From assembly GCA_904066235.2 (NCBI GenBank), contig CAJFCV020000006.1, positions 10,974,001 to 11,038,000 of the forward strand: 64,000 nucleotides of DNA, written 5' to 3'. This DNA comes from Bursaphelenchus xylophilus. Taxonomy: Eukaryota > Nematoda > Chromadorea > Rhabditida > Aphelenchoididae. Each line of letters begins with the position of its first letter. The stretch's first letter is position 1. The translations under genes were made by a program, and so were the position numbers. The notes below the pieces were generated by a model. The model was not told the origin of the DNA. It searched no databases and worked only from the letters and a program-made list of their open reading frames with translations. Positions 54,927 to 64,000 of this stretch are shown here, piece by piece.

Positions 54927-56702
54927 TAGCGCCGCAAAATGGCTTTGCGCGACAAACAATCGGCATAGTACAGCCTCGTTCGCGCGACAAACCCTTCATT
55001 TGCCCTTTTCAAAAAACATTCATTTCACAATGTGCGTAGTCGGCGTGCACTGTGAATTCTATTATTTATGTGTTTTTCTCTATAAAATTTTATACAGTAC
55101 CCCAAAAATACTGTGATAACCCGGTCTTTTTCGTTCGCACCGCGTCACCGGAATCACCCCCAAGTCATGAGTTGTGGAATTGTTTTCCGCCCATTGATAA
55201 CCCTCGCAAACTGTAAGACAGTCTGCATCCCCAGCAACGTTCGGAATCGCCCGGCAAACTTTCGTTGACAGATGGGGAATTCCTGCACTTTCAAATTGAT
55301 GGCAAGTGCAAATTGATGGGGAATCCCTGGACGAATGGGTTCAAAGAAGACGAGATTTATCGCTCTTGTTTATTTACGCTGTAATATAAAGCAAAGTTCG
55401 TCGGGGGTCATACGATAAGGTGGTCAGAGAGGCCAATTCGGATTCTGGGGCCGTCCCAAAAAGAAATTGTTTTTTTATGCATAAAATGTCTTAGCCGTTT
55501 ATGGAATTCCAGCCGGGCCGAAAATTGCAGCCCTTCCCGCAATCCTGACGGGGTTGGCCCGGCCCATTTCAAACCATCCTCGGCCCGCCGGATGGTCGGC
55601 CCGGCCTGGCCCGCTTCAGGATTCCAAAGATAAAGAAATCGGCAGTAGCTAGCGAAAGCCACAAAAAAATTGAAATCGCACCGCTCAGGAAAATTTAGAA
55701 TGCCAAGAAAAAAGTTTTTACTCTGAATGAATTAGAAGGAATGGGTGGAAAACGTTAGGTGAATGTAATACCAAATGATGACTAAAGAAAAAATCTTGTT
55801 AAATTAACAGCGGTTTTTTAAAACTCTTGTATTTTTTTGCCTTTTGCATAGCCCCTAGCGACTATTACTGCTCGAGAATATATGCACTAGTAACCGGGCC
55901 GAAGAAAATTTGAAACAGGCAGGAATCCCCACGGGCCGTTCTGCCGTATAGTAGCTCTTACCTTTCAGAAGCCGTCGAAATCGTGACCTTTTTTTGAGAT
56001 AACGATAACGTTGTCCGATAGCATAAGAATCGAGACTTCACTTTTAATTGTCGGGCAGTATATATGAAAACCTCTTTCCAGGAAAAAAACCAGCAAAAAT
56101 TACGTGAAAATAGTGTACATTTTTTTAGCTGTTCACCGGCAATCACAACCGAGATCGTCCAGTCGAATGTCGTTGAAAATTCAACACCATTTCGGAAGCT
56201 CTTTGTTTGTAATCATAGCCAGTCATATTTACAACTGATAAGAGCGAGGTCTTCACAAACTTTTGGCACGTAAATTTGTAGCCATCGAGGAGTCTCTGCG
56301 GTGGTTCTTTGGACTCAACATCAGCTGCCTTACTTACAATCTGGCATCATCTCCCCAATCGCTCGTAACACATGACTTGCCACCCATAAGATGTAAGAGT
56401 CATAAATTGCGGGGAGTTTCCCAGTTCTCTTCAAGTTTCTTAGAAAACCCTAGCCTTCCAACTTTTCAACGAAAGGTTTGGAAACTAGTCTGGAAATGTC
56501 TGCAAGCCAAACGAATGCGAAGTTATTGACCTTCACAAAGCTGCCGAAAACAGCAAAAGTATATGCAGTGTACGTGGGATTAACCTTCGATCTTACAAGG
56601 GAAGTATCAAAAAAAATTCTATTTGGAACAGAATGCCAAGGATTTCTCATAACAGTGGAAGTACTCCAAGTGTAACGCACAGAGCTTGATGAGACTCGGC
56701 AC

Positions 56703-56956
56703 AAGTGGGGGACCTGATCCAGTGAGAAAAAACGTACCATTTTGCATCTGGAAAGTTTCAAAAACGTGGCAAAATGCTTCCCTCTCCAAGTGAAAAAACC
56801 CGATTTTAAAGGCGCACCCGCTCTTCTTGTGAGGGAAAGGGCGCGCTCTTCAAAACGAAGTTTTTTCTCTTGGAGAGGGAAGCATTTTGCCAAATTTTTG
56901 ATGCTTCCCGGATGCAAAATGATACGTTTTTTGTCACTGGATCAGGTCCCTTACTG
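56703..56956. mobile_element. Family C MITE
   Basis: AGTGGGGGACCTGATCCAGT at left, GATCAGGTCCCTTACTG and TA at right; nearly perfect arms. Confidence 0.8.
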
Positions 56957-56974
56957 TAGATAAATTTTTTCCAA

Positions 56975-57210
56975 GGCATATGCAAGACTCCTTACTCGCA
57001 CTTGGCAGAAACAATTGAGATTTTTAGATCGAATGTTGGAAAAAAATGCGACACTTTTTTTGCGAATTCTGACATGAAAAATTTTATGCTTATTCCTCCA
57101 GTACATATTATGATTTCCACAAAAAAAAACTATTTATTTCAGGCGAAACTTGCCGAGATACGCCCAAAAAGTATTTTTATCTCCAATCGCGCCTCCGTCT
57201 TCTGTCGGCA
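56975..57210. repeat. Family B repeat fragment
   Basis: GCATATGCAAGACTCC, then TTTTTAGATCGAATGTTGGA and ATGACACTTTTTTTGCG-like text in family order. Confidence 0.45.
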
Positions 57211-57339
57211 CTTCTTTATTATATAAAAAAGGTCTTTTTGGTGCAAAGAAAGCTTATTTTTGAGGAAGAGCTGGTAGCTCTAGCAACTCGTATTATCATA
57301 CGAAGCTATCAGCGGCATGTGGATCTCATATCTTCCCGG

Positions 57340-57540
57340 CTTCGTTGTACGGGGGCTCATTTTGCCCTCAAATTAACCGTTGATAGCTTTGAAATTGTTG
57401 GTTATAGACAGGTTTTGTTGTACGGAGGTTTGACATGTATAGTCAAACTCCCGTACAACAAAACCTGTCTATAACGAACAATTTCATAGCGCCCAACAGT
57501 CAATTTTAGAGCAAAATGAACCTCCCTACAACAAAACCTT
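57340..57540. repeat. Inverted repeat with ACAGGTTTTGTTGTACGG arms
   Basis: GGTTATAGACAGGTTTTGTT at 57400-57420 is mirrored by AACAAAACCTGTCTATAACG at 57459-57479, and weaker pairing extends outward to about 57340 and 57540. Its CTATAACGA motif also occurs at 35560, 58960 and 7165. Confidence 0.65.
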
Positions 57541-57635
57541 CAATGACGAATCATTTTTTATATCCCTTGCAATTTACTAAACAGAATTTTCACTGGATTT
57601 TATTGAACAACCACACCCTAATGCAAACAAAATTC

Positions 57636-57641
57636 TTTATT
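57636..57641 (-). terminator. Polyadenylation signal of the LAPTM-like gene
   Basis: AATAAA on the minus strand, ten bases past the stop codon. Confidence 0.6.
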
Positions 57642-57651
57642 GCTTTTATCT

Positions 57652-59456
57652 TCAAGAACTTTTCGCTGAGTTCATGGTAATCACAGTCTTATGATACGTA
57701 GTGTTCGCGCTGTATGTGGAAGTGCTTGGGACATACCGATGACTCGGATATCCGTCATATCTTGTCCTTGGGTTGTCCGTATTCGGGTGAAACGCAGACG
57801 AGTTCATGAACTGCTTATACGAGGAGTAGGGCAGAAAATAGACGGGTGTGGGAGTTGGCAATGACGGTGAGTCCTCCGGAGGCGGTTCCGAAGGTGGTGG
57901 GGGAGCCGTAGCTTCTCCATTTTCGTCAATTGCCTCCGGGGATTTGGCGGTTTTTGAGTGATTTTTAAAATAGAAAAAGTCGAAAATGACCAAGTATAAG
58001 ATAACTAGTGTAATTAAAAAATGAAGGAAATAGAAAGCAAAGAAAATCCAGAAATTTGCGGAAGAGTCCGCGAAATATTTCGGAGTGCCTATGATGAATT
58101 CGTCATGAACAAAATCGAAATTTACAATCAGTTCGACCAAAGAAATCAGACCAAATATACAAATACCAAGGTGGACGCCAAGGTAGGGGAGATATAACGG
58201 ATAAAAGTTCTTGAAAATACCGAAGAACAGGAGGGATATTGAGATTAATGAGAGAAGGTAGATGGAGAGAAGATGATAATATCGGATTAGAATCACACCG
58301 AGGAGGAGAATCAAGTCGATGATGATTTGGATGAAGAGGGCGATTTTTGAGGCTTTCTGAAAAAATTAGAAAACTGAAAATCGAGTTTTAAGCAGCCGAA
58401 AGTCCTTCTACAGTGAGGGACCTGATCCAGTGACAAAAAACGTACCATTTTGCATCCGGGAAGCATCAAAAATTTGGCAACATGCTTCCCTCTCCAAGTG
58501 AAAAAACTTCGGCTTGAAGGGCGCGCCCTTTCCCTCACAAAAAGAGCGGGCGCGCTTTTGAAATCGAAGTTTTTTCACTTGGAGAAGGAAGCATTTTGCC
58601 ACATTTTTGATACTTCCCGGATGCAAAATGGTACGTTTTTTGCCACTGGATCAGGTCCCCCACTGTAGTCCATTCGCAAAGTCGGTGGAGTGATTTCTGC
58701 AAAACGCACTGTGCAATAAAAATCAGGGTGTGAGCGAAACCCAAAAAAAGCCGATTGCACGGTGCAAAAAGCAAGAAATTGCACAGTGCAAAGTGAAATT
58801 TTGTTTTCGCACAGTGCATGCAAAAAAAAAAAATCGCTCCAGCGATTTGGCGGACGGACTAGTATATTTTCAGGATATGGAAAACATTTACAACGAGACC
58901 TCCCTAAAGCGAAAAGAGCTTTCTTTAGGCCAAAACATATCTCGGTACAAAAAAACCCTTCTATAACGACAAACCTTTCGAAAAAAGCATTTTTTTTGGT
59001 CTATCAAAATAAGGACTTGGTATTCGGAATTTGTGAAGCCCTGGCCGATATATCAGTCTGTCGGGAAAATAATGAGTACAATTTGCTGCGACACAATTCA
59101 TTTTCTCAGCGGCGACGCAATCTTCAATGCGACAGAGTGCTCATTATTTTCTCGACAGACTGATATGTGAAAAAATTACGTTTGTCTCCAACCTCTTTTT
59201 CTTCAAAACCCCCCTGTCATCCGCACAAAATTCGAAAAAAATCGCAGAATCGTATCCCAATTCATAAAAATTTGAAAACTCCCGGTTTAATCATCCCTTA
59301 AAACATTTTTTTCTAAATTCAAAACAAACAAAATTTAAGCGGACCTACATGAATATGAACCCTCGCAAACAGCAGATACGAATTGCTTTTTGTTGGCCAA
59401 AAATTGCTGCAAAAAGTTGCACATCCACTCTTTCGTCGGGCATTCTCTTCGCTCAT
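57652..59456 (-). CDS. LAPTM-like four-helix membrane protein with proline-rich tail, 270 residues
   Basis: Two exons: 59456-59349 and 58356-57652 (813 bases, phase 0 junction). The first exon encodes a cysteine-containing start (MSEENARRKSGCATFC) and ends RVHIH, a pattern seen before the first helix of LAPTM4-related lysosomal membrane proteins of nematodes. Four hydrophobic segments follow (about 42-62, 65-80, 85-105 and 130-155), the first containing ALFIQIIIDLILLLGVIL. After residue 160 comes a cytosolic tail with APPPPSEPPPEDSP and tyrosines (VYFLPYSSY) that may act in sorting. The function of the family is poorly known; endosome or lysosome trafficking is likely. I chose the upstream start because it opens a frame that runs into the donor and joins in phase. 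AATAAA lies at 57636. The intron carries family C, F and A elements. Confidence 0.8.
58411..58665. mobile_element. Family C MITE, 255 bp, abutting a family F element
   Basis: CAGTGAGGGACCTGATCC at left after TA, GATCAGGTCCCCCACTG at right. The following TA (58666-58667) is also the left flank of family F. It is the best copy: the arms pair over about 110 bp each. Confidence 0.9.
58668..58859. mobile_element. Family F MITE, 192 bp, TA flanks
   Basis: GTCCATTCGCAAAGTCGG at left; the right end is the inverted form (GATTTGGCGGACGGAC) then TA. The interior repeats GCACAGTGCA and GCACGGTGCA palindromes. Confidence 0.8.
59053..59162. mobile_element. Family A1 MITE with an internal deletion
   Basis: TCAGTCTGTCGGGAAAATAA and TTATTTTCTCGACAGACTGA ends with TA flanks; the left arm lacks about 45 bases. 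Confidence 0.8.
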
Positions 59457-59774
59457 CGTTACATAGCCAAGACAATAAAAAACTGGTGGAAAATATTCAA
59501 AATAGCCGAATTCAGGTCAGATTCCTCCGCAAAAAATACCAATTATTCAGTGCCTGAGGGTCTAATGTTATCAGTTTTTGTTTGGGCAATACAAAAAAAA
59601 CCAGTGAAAGTGCAGAGGGGTTTCGCTTCAATGGAATGTTGATAAAAATTTGAATGCTTTACAGTCGTAAATTAGACGCTGGGCGGCATTTTTTGGAGGG
59701 AAACATTATGTTTGTAGTCATGCTTGTTGCACCAAACGCTAGCCCGAAAAAAATGGGCATGACCGAGGTCTGCT

Positions 59775-60217
59775 GGATGGACGATTGTTTTCGGAGGGCA
59801 GTTCTCAAAGCTTGATGTCCGAATTTTGATGAAAGTTGGCACAAATTAGGACCAAAATGTTCTGAGCTGCGGAGTTTTAGCTTATAGTTTGAAGTAACCT
59901 TTGAAATTTTTGGATTTTCGGGTTGGAGCATGCCGAAAATTTGAGATTTTTCAAGAGTTTGCCGGATGAAAAATATTTCGGTATGTAGAAACGTTGTCTG
60001 CTTCGATAAGCATTTCACATTCTACCTTGCAAACTCTTGAAAAATCTCAAATTCTCAGCATGTTCCAACCCAAAAATTTCAACGGTTTCTTCAAACTATA
60101 AGCTAAAACTCCAGAATACACCTCAGAACATTATAGTCCTAATTTGTGCCAACTTTCATCAAAATTCAAACATCAAACTTGGAGCAATGCCCTCCGAAAA
60201 AAAATCGTCCATCCAAT
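59775..60217. repeat. Foldback repeat, about 440 bp
   Basis: The arms 59775-59990 and 60027-60217 pair: GGATGGACGATTGTTTTCGG with its complement, CAAATTAGGACCAAAATGTT with AACATTATAGTCCTAATTTG, and GATTTTTCAAGAGTTTGC with GCAAACTCTTGAAAAATC. Confidence 0.75.
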
Positions 60218-60334
60218 AGACTTCTATCACAACAAACCCATTTTTCCTCCTCTCAAACACCGAAATGTAAAGGTTCCAATAAACCAATCGTTTCATCAGC
60301 GGCCAATATCAAAATCCATTCAAAAATATTAATA

Positions 60335-60340
60335 TTTATT
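60335..60340 (-). terminator. Polyadenylation signal of the kinase gene
   Basis: AATAAA on the minus strand, 77 bases past the stop codon. Confidence 0.55.
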
Positions 60341-60417
60341 ACTATATAAATTTGCTAACAGCTATTTCAAAAACAATATATATTTATATAAATTTCCGGC
60401 AAAAATTTTGGCAAACC

Positions 60418-63030
60418 TCAGACTCTTTCATTCAGCCATACCGACTGACGATTTCCAGAGTATGGGGACGGGCTCAGCGGTTGAAATGACGTCAAAGTGC
60501 ATCGATTTCCGTTGCTGCCCTCAGGGAATAATTGGGTTCTTTTGATGGGATTGCTTCGTTGAAAGAATTTGGTGGTTGGGCTTGATTTTTGCATCAAGTG
60601 TGGCTCGTATGGGTTGTAGGAGAACCTGCTACTCGTATTTGGTTGGGGTGTGGGGCTGTTGGGGTAGTCGGAACCTTTTATTTCCGCCTTTTCGAAGCTG
60701 GCCGTCAATGTCTCGATTGATGCATTTTGGTCAAGATACTCAAAGGATTCCTGAAATTGGAGTGAAAATTAAATAAAATTTTCCCAAAAAGACTGTTTGA
60801 CGTAATTTTATACCAATTCAGTCCATTTCCCATCAAGTACAACATAAATTTTTATATAACCCATGACGGATAATATCAAAAAAAAATTCCAAATCCGTTT
60901 ACAAACGGCCCCTTTCACCTTTTGTACGGCCCTCACATCACAAGACATCAAAAAACATTAATCTCGACATCAAAAACACAATGCCAAAATTGGCGGGAAT
61001 TCAAGTCTTCTTCAAAATTCTACCTAAAAATGGAACAAAAAACTCAGTAATGCTTACCGCAATGATTTTTTGAATATATTCATAGTCCAGGTCGTCTTCA
61101 AATCCTTTGGAATCCAAGTAATGAGCAATACATAGCAGATTTCTGGGTGTATATCTGAGAAAGTAAATAAAAAAGCAGAAGGAAAGTGCAAGTTACGCAA
61201 AATGAAGCAGCTAAGAGTATAATAAGTCCCCACCTCAAAAATCTGTCCATTCCGGAGCGTGGTTCACTCTTCATGGAGCACAATTCGGGCTCGGGTTCGT
61301 CTCCTCGCCATGGCAAATCTCCTTCGCAAAGCTCGATCATACTGTACAGTAACGAATACATGTCGTCACAAGGGCCCTGTTCGCATGCCTTGTGAACTCT
61401 TGCGCTGCAATATCTGGCAGTTCCTGGAAAAATTTAAACAAATATCTAAAGCAATGTCAACTTGATGGAAAGAGCTTTTTATAGAAAGATTTCGGAAAAA
61501 TAAAAGACTTTAGGCGCAATAACAAGAAAGTTTATACAATAAAGAATCTATGTATATCAAATTCATCATAAAAACTCTAATTTTTATCACCTTTCGAAGT
61601 AAAATTATATTATTTTAGGTAATAGATCAAAAATAATATAATTTTTTTTTGAAAAACCAAAGCAAAATTAAAATTTCAGCTGAGCAAAAACCCAATCCTC
61701 CCCAAATCTCACCTCTGAACGGACAACGAAGTCTTTTTTTCTTTCTCTTCCCATCCCTTTGCAGGTATTGCCGAGCCATTCCAAAGTCGATCAAATAAAC
61801 ATGATTTCGATCGCCCGGCCGCTTTCCAAAGCAAAAGTTCGCGGGCTTGATATCTCGATGAATGAATCCCGCTCCGTGAAGGGTCTGCAATGCGGTAACC
61901 AAGCTTTCAAACACCTCCAACATCGTTTCCTGATCGAACCGGCGGTTTTCCTCCAAACGTCTCAAATCGAACAGATTGTCGCCCAAAACTGGCATCGTCA
62001 GGTATGAAAATGCTCCGTTCATGTTGTGTTCGTACTGAAAATGAAACATTATGGAAGAAAACCAAGAAATTCGTCGATTTTTTTCGATTTCCGACCTTAT
62101 TTTTAGACGATTTTAGAAAAAAAGTGAGAGTTTAGGTGGCAAATCCATGAAATTGAGATTGAAACGCTTTGATTAAGCAAGTCTAAACTCCTTGCAAGCC
62201 TTTTCGAGCAACTCACCATCTGAGCAAAGTGAGCGCGTCGAAAAACGGCCCGCAAAACAATGGCTTCCATTGCAATTCGGTTCTGTCGATCTATTGGCTC
62301 AACCTTCAACGCCACAACCCGGTTTGTCATCTGAAAACATCGACATCACTTCATTTCATCAGTGAGAACTGAAATAAACCTAAAACAACAAAAAATTGTT
62401 CAAGAACTCACTGTATCTTTCGCCTGGAACACTTGCCCAAATCCTCCCTTTCCAAGCAGCTTTTCGATCCTATACCGACTATGGAAACTCTCTCCAACTC
62501 TCGCGTACACTTCGGCACTAGGCCCACGTTCGACTTTCAGCGTTGGCGAACGCTTCAGTGGACTCTGGAAAGATCTGAGATATCAGAGGTCAAGTGTAAT
62601 ATAAACGACCCAAAAATGGTAGAATTTGAGGGGATGTGACGCGGAAAATCTCGCGACAGGAAGCAAAAAGCAATATTGCAGCCGTTTAGCCCATCATTTT
62701 TGCATATTCTAACAGAAAATTATATTATACTAGACATCAGGTCCGAATCAACGAAAAAAGTTCAAACTAGGGTAAAACTTCAAGAAAATATTGCGTAAAA
62801 CGTATAACACGCAATAATACGTAATTTATAGACAATATAGCCCAAAACTTTGACAAGTTTAGCGAGAAAAAATGACCTTACACTAGACACCAGATCCAAA
62901 CCTTCGAGGACAACATTGGATGCAATTTCACAGGCGAAACCACTCAAAATTCTTATAGAAATACTCGCCGTCGTATACTCTATCTGACAACAGCAAAAAA
63001 TCCACTCACCTTGCATGTTTCCACCATCAT
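60418..63030 (-). CDS. CK1/tau-tubulin-kinase-like protein kinase, 409 residues
   Basis: Serine/threonine kinase of the TTBK-like branch that is expanded in nematodes. Exons: 63030-63010, 62564-62412, 62330-62217, 62034-61713, 61423-61234, 61154-61058, 60750-60418 (1230 bases, phases agree). Glycine loop GKGGFGQV (45-52), catalytic Lys67 in VALKVE, helix C Glu80, HRDIKPAN with Asp157, DFG at 179-181, then GTARYCSARVHKACEQGPCDD, matching the TTBK phrase around the P+1 loop, and LPWRG. All catalytic residues are present, so it should be active. A short inserted basic run (RDGKRKKKRLR) precedes the GTARY segment. The C-terminal 110 residues are a Ser/Pro/Asn-rich tail. The 7-residue first exon is inferred from its start codon and donor and is the weakest part. 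Substrate unknown; many nematode relatives are sperm-expressed. AATAAA is at 60335. Confidence 0.88.
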
Positions 63031-63629
63031 TGTGCGATATTCTTCAACCTTCCAACAAATTTTCTCCGGAAATTGGTCGTGTCGACCAAAAAATATGTAG
63101 AATAAAAAACTGAAGACCTGAAAACGTGAATTCGGCTTATATACGACGTCGACGAAGACGTGGAGAGCAGATGCAAATTTTTTTCGTCAACAAACCTTCT
63201 CGTTCATCGAGTTGAAGCAGAATGCCAAAAATAAGGAAACGGAAGGAAAAGTTGATTCAAGACGGAAAATTGACTTCGAATTCTTTCTTACGGTGGCCAA
63301 AGAAGGGTTAGGTCATTGATTTTTTTATAACAAGGTGTGTTTTACATTTATTTGCGGAATTTTTTCAAATTACCGTGTTTCAGTCATGTACAATATAAAT
63401 TAAAATTATTTTTCGATAATTTTGTGAAACTTGTTTGATCCTGGTCCATTTCCAATACCATGAACAGTATTTTGCGTAAGGTAGCGTGCGTTTTGACGAG
63501 TAAATCAGTGAAAATTCGGATGAAAGTCGGATTTATGCCAGTTTATGAGAGGGTTTCCGGCTGAAAAAACGGTTTTAATACTTGAACAACGAATGATGCG
63601 TAATTTACCAAAAAACTTCGGGAGACAAC
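63031..63629. other. Spacer between the kinase gene and the stomatin exon
   Basis: It holds the 5' flank of the kinase gene and the 3' flank of the stomatin gene, both on the minus strand, with AATAAA (minus) near 63347. A lone GCAGAATGCCAAAAATAAGG at 63217 recalls the dispersed GGCATTGTG motif. Nothing else is recognisable. Confidence 0.4.
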
Positions 63630-63824
63630 CTACGTTTGCCATCGCTGAACGGCTCGGATCAGTTCCATTGGGATGGGCAAAACGATGGTTTGATTCTTTT
63701 CGGCGGATATGGAATTCAACGTTTGTAATAAAGCTAAATGAATAGCTGATGGGGACTGGGAAATGACTGATGCGGCTTCGCTTAGCGCTTTCGAGGCGAG
63801 TTGCTCTCCTTCCGCGGCGATTAC
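63630..63824 (-). CDS. Stomatin-family protein, C-terminal exon only
   Basis: The last exon of a gene that runs off the right edge. It begins in phase 0 after the acceptor TTTGCAG and encodes 64 residues and a stop. VIAAEGEQLASKALSEAASVISQSP and LQTLNSISAEKNQTIVLPIP match the end of the stomatin/prohibitin-homology domain and the following oligomerisation helix of MEC-2/UNC-1/STO-type proteins, which regulate ion channels at the inner face of the membrane. The C-terminal tail is very short (ending RAVQRWQT). The sequence from 63825 to 64000 is intron. Which paralogue this is cannot be decided from one exon. Confidence 0.85.
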   Translation of the reverse strand, partial: VIAAEGEQLASKALSEAASVISQSPSAIHLALLQTLNSISAEKNQTIVLPIPMELIRAVQRWQT

Positions 63825-64000
63825 CTGCAAATAGGGGTTGTATTAGGGATCCTGAGCTATTGTAACATAGCAAGGATCGAAACTTGCTCCAAAAAAAGGA
63901 GGTCATTTTGTTTTATGTGGGTATTATCGCTGTAATACATGTAAAATACCTCAAGATAGATAATAAACTATCCTAGGACATGGTCAATAATAGTTTCCAG

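Larger units (their letters stand above)
47134..57635. other. Ten-kilobase gene-poor region
   Basis: I find no gene I can support. Contents: tandem duplications (47655-47975, 49590-50095), a perfect CRE (48827-48836), a 20-bp palindrome (49250-49269), family A, B and C copies, a hAT-like element, GC-rich fragments (55500-55640, 55890-55950) and an inverted repeat near 57440. A minus-strand frame at 48005-48218 and a plus-strand frame at 52048-52166 (CNLPYYICVNYSECSQ) look faintly protein-like but lack neighbours. A G8 run is at 53915-53923. Confidence 0.5.

Overview
This window is animal nuclear DNA, most probably from a rhabditid nematode close to Caenorhabditis. The evidence is: short AT-rich introns whose acceptors fit TTTTCAG, 5' ends of two genes that sit just after such an acceptor (as in spliced-leader trans-splicing), a nematode-type amidated YGY peptide precursor, a P-glycoprotein gene, a kynureninase, a tau-tubulin-kinase-like kinase and a stomatin. 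The species cannot be named from the sequence.

I rebuilt nine protein genes and one tRNA exon by exon, checking that every junction has GT/AG (or one GC/AG) borders and keeps the reading frame. From left to right they are: a 226-residue secreted protein of unknown family (minus, 0.39-2.6 kb); a 64-residue neuropeptide-like or antimicrobial-peptide-like precursor (minus, 7.7-7.9 kb); two tandem acyl-CoA thioesterase II genes (minus, 10.2-13.2 and 13.4-16.0 kb); a 23-exon P-glycoprotein of 1374 residues (minus, 16.7-30.8 kb) with a tRNA-Ser(GCU) in one intron; kynureninase (plus, 37.3-40.3 kb); a basic 348-residue protein I do not recognise (plus, 41.3-44.3 kb); a third thioesterase II gene (minus, 45.1-47.1 kb); a LAPTM-like four-helix membrane protein (minus, 57.7-59.5 kb); a CK1/TTBK-type kinase (minus, 60.4-63.0 kb); and the last exon of a stomatin gene (minus, 63.6-63.8 kb) that continues past the right edge.

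Much of the rest is short non-autonomous transposons. I named the families by their ends. Family A (ends TCAGTCTGTCGGG, TA target duplication, two interior types) has more than 20 copies. Family B (ends CARGGGAAGTACTCC, TTA duplication, PIF/Harbinger-like) is the commonest. Family C has ends CAGTGGGGGACCTGATCC and TA duplications. Family D has ends CACGTCAAACTGAG and perfect 5-bp duplications in all four copies. Families E, F and K are minor. There are also a 676-bp hAT-like element with an 8-bp duplication, a 152-bp solo-LTR-like insert with a 5-bp duplication, and a 3.8-kb inverted repeat whose right arm is split by a 1.1-kb foldback element. Several are nested, so insertion order can be read from the sequence. 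No transposase gene is visible.

Functionally the genes do not form one pathway. The three thioesterases are a small paralogous set in which the catalytic aspartate is kept in only one copy. Kynureninase belongs to tryptophan breakdown, which in nematodes also feeds NAD and rhodoquinone synthesis. The P-glycoprotein is a membrane exporter. The long gaps at 2.6-7.7, 7.9-10.2, 30.8-37.3 and 47.1-57.6 kb are mostly repeats with scattered unique sequence.
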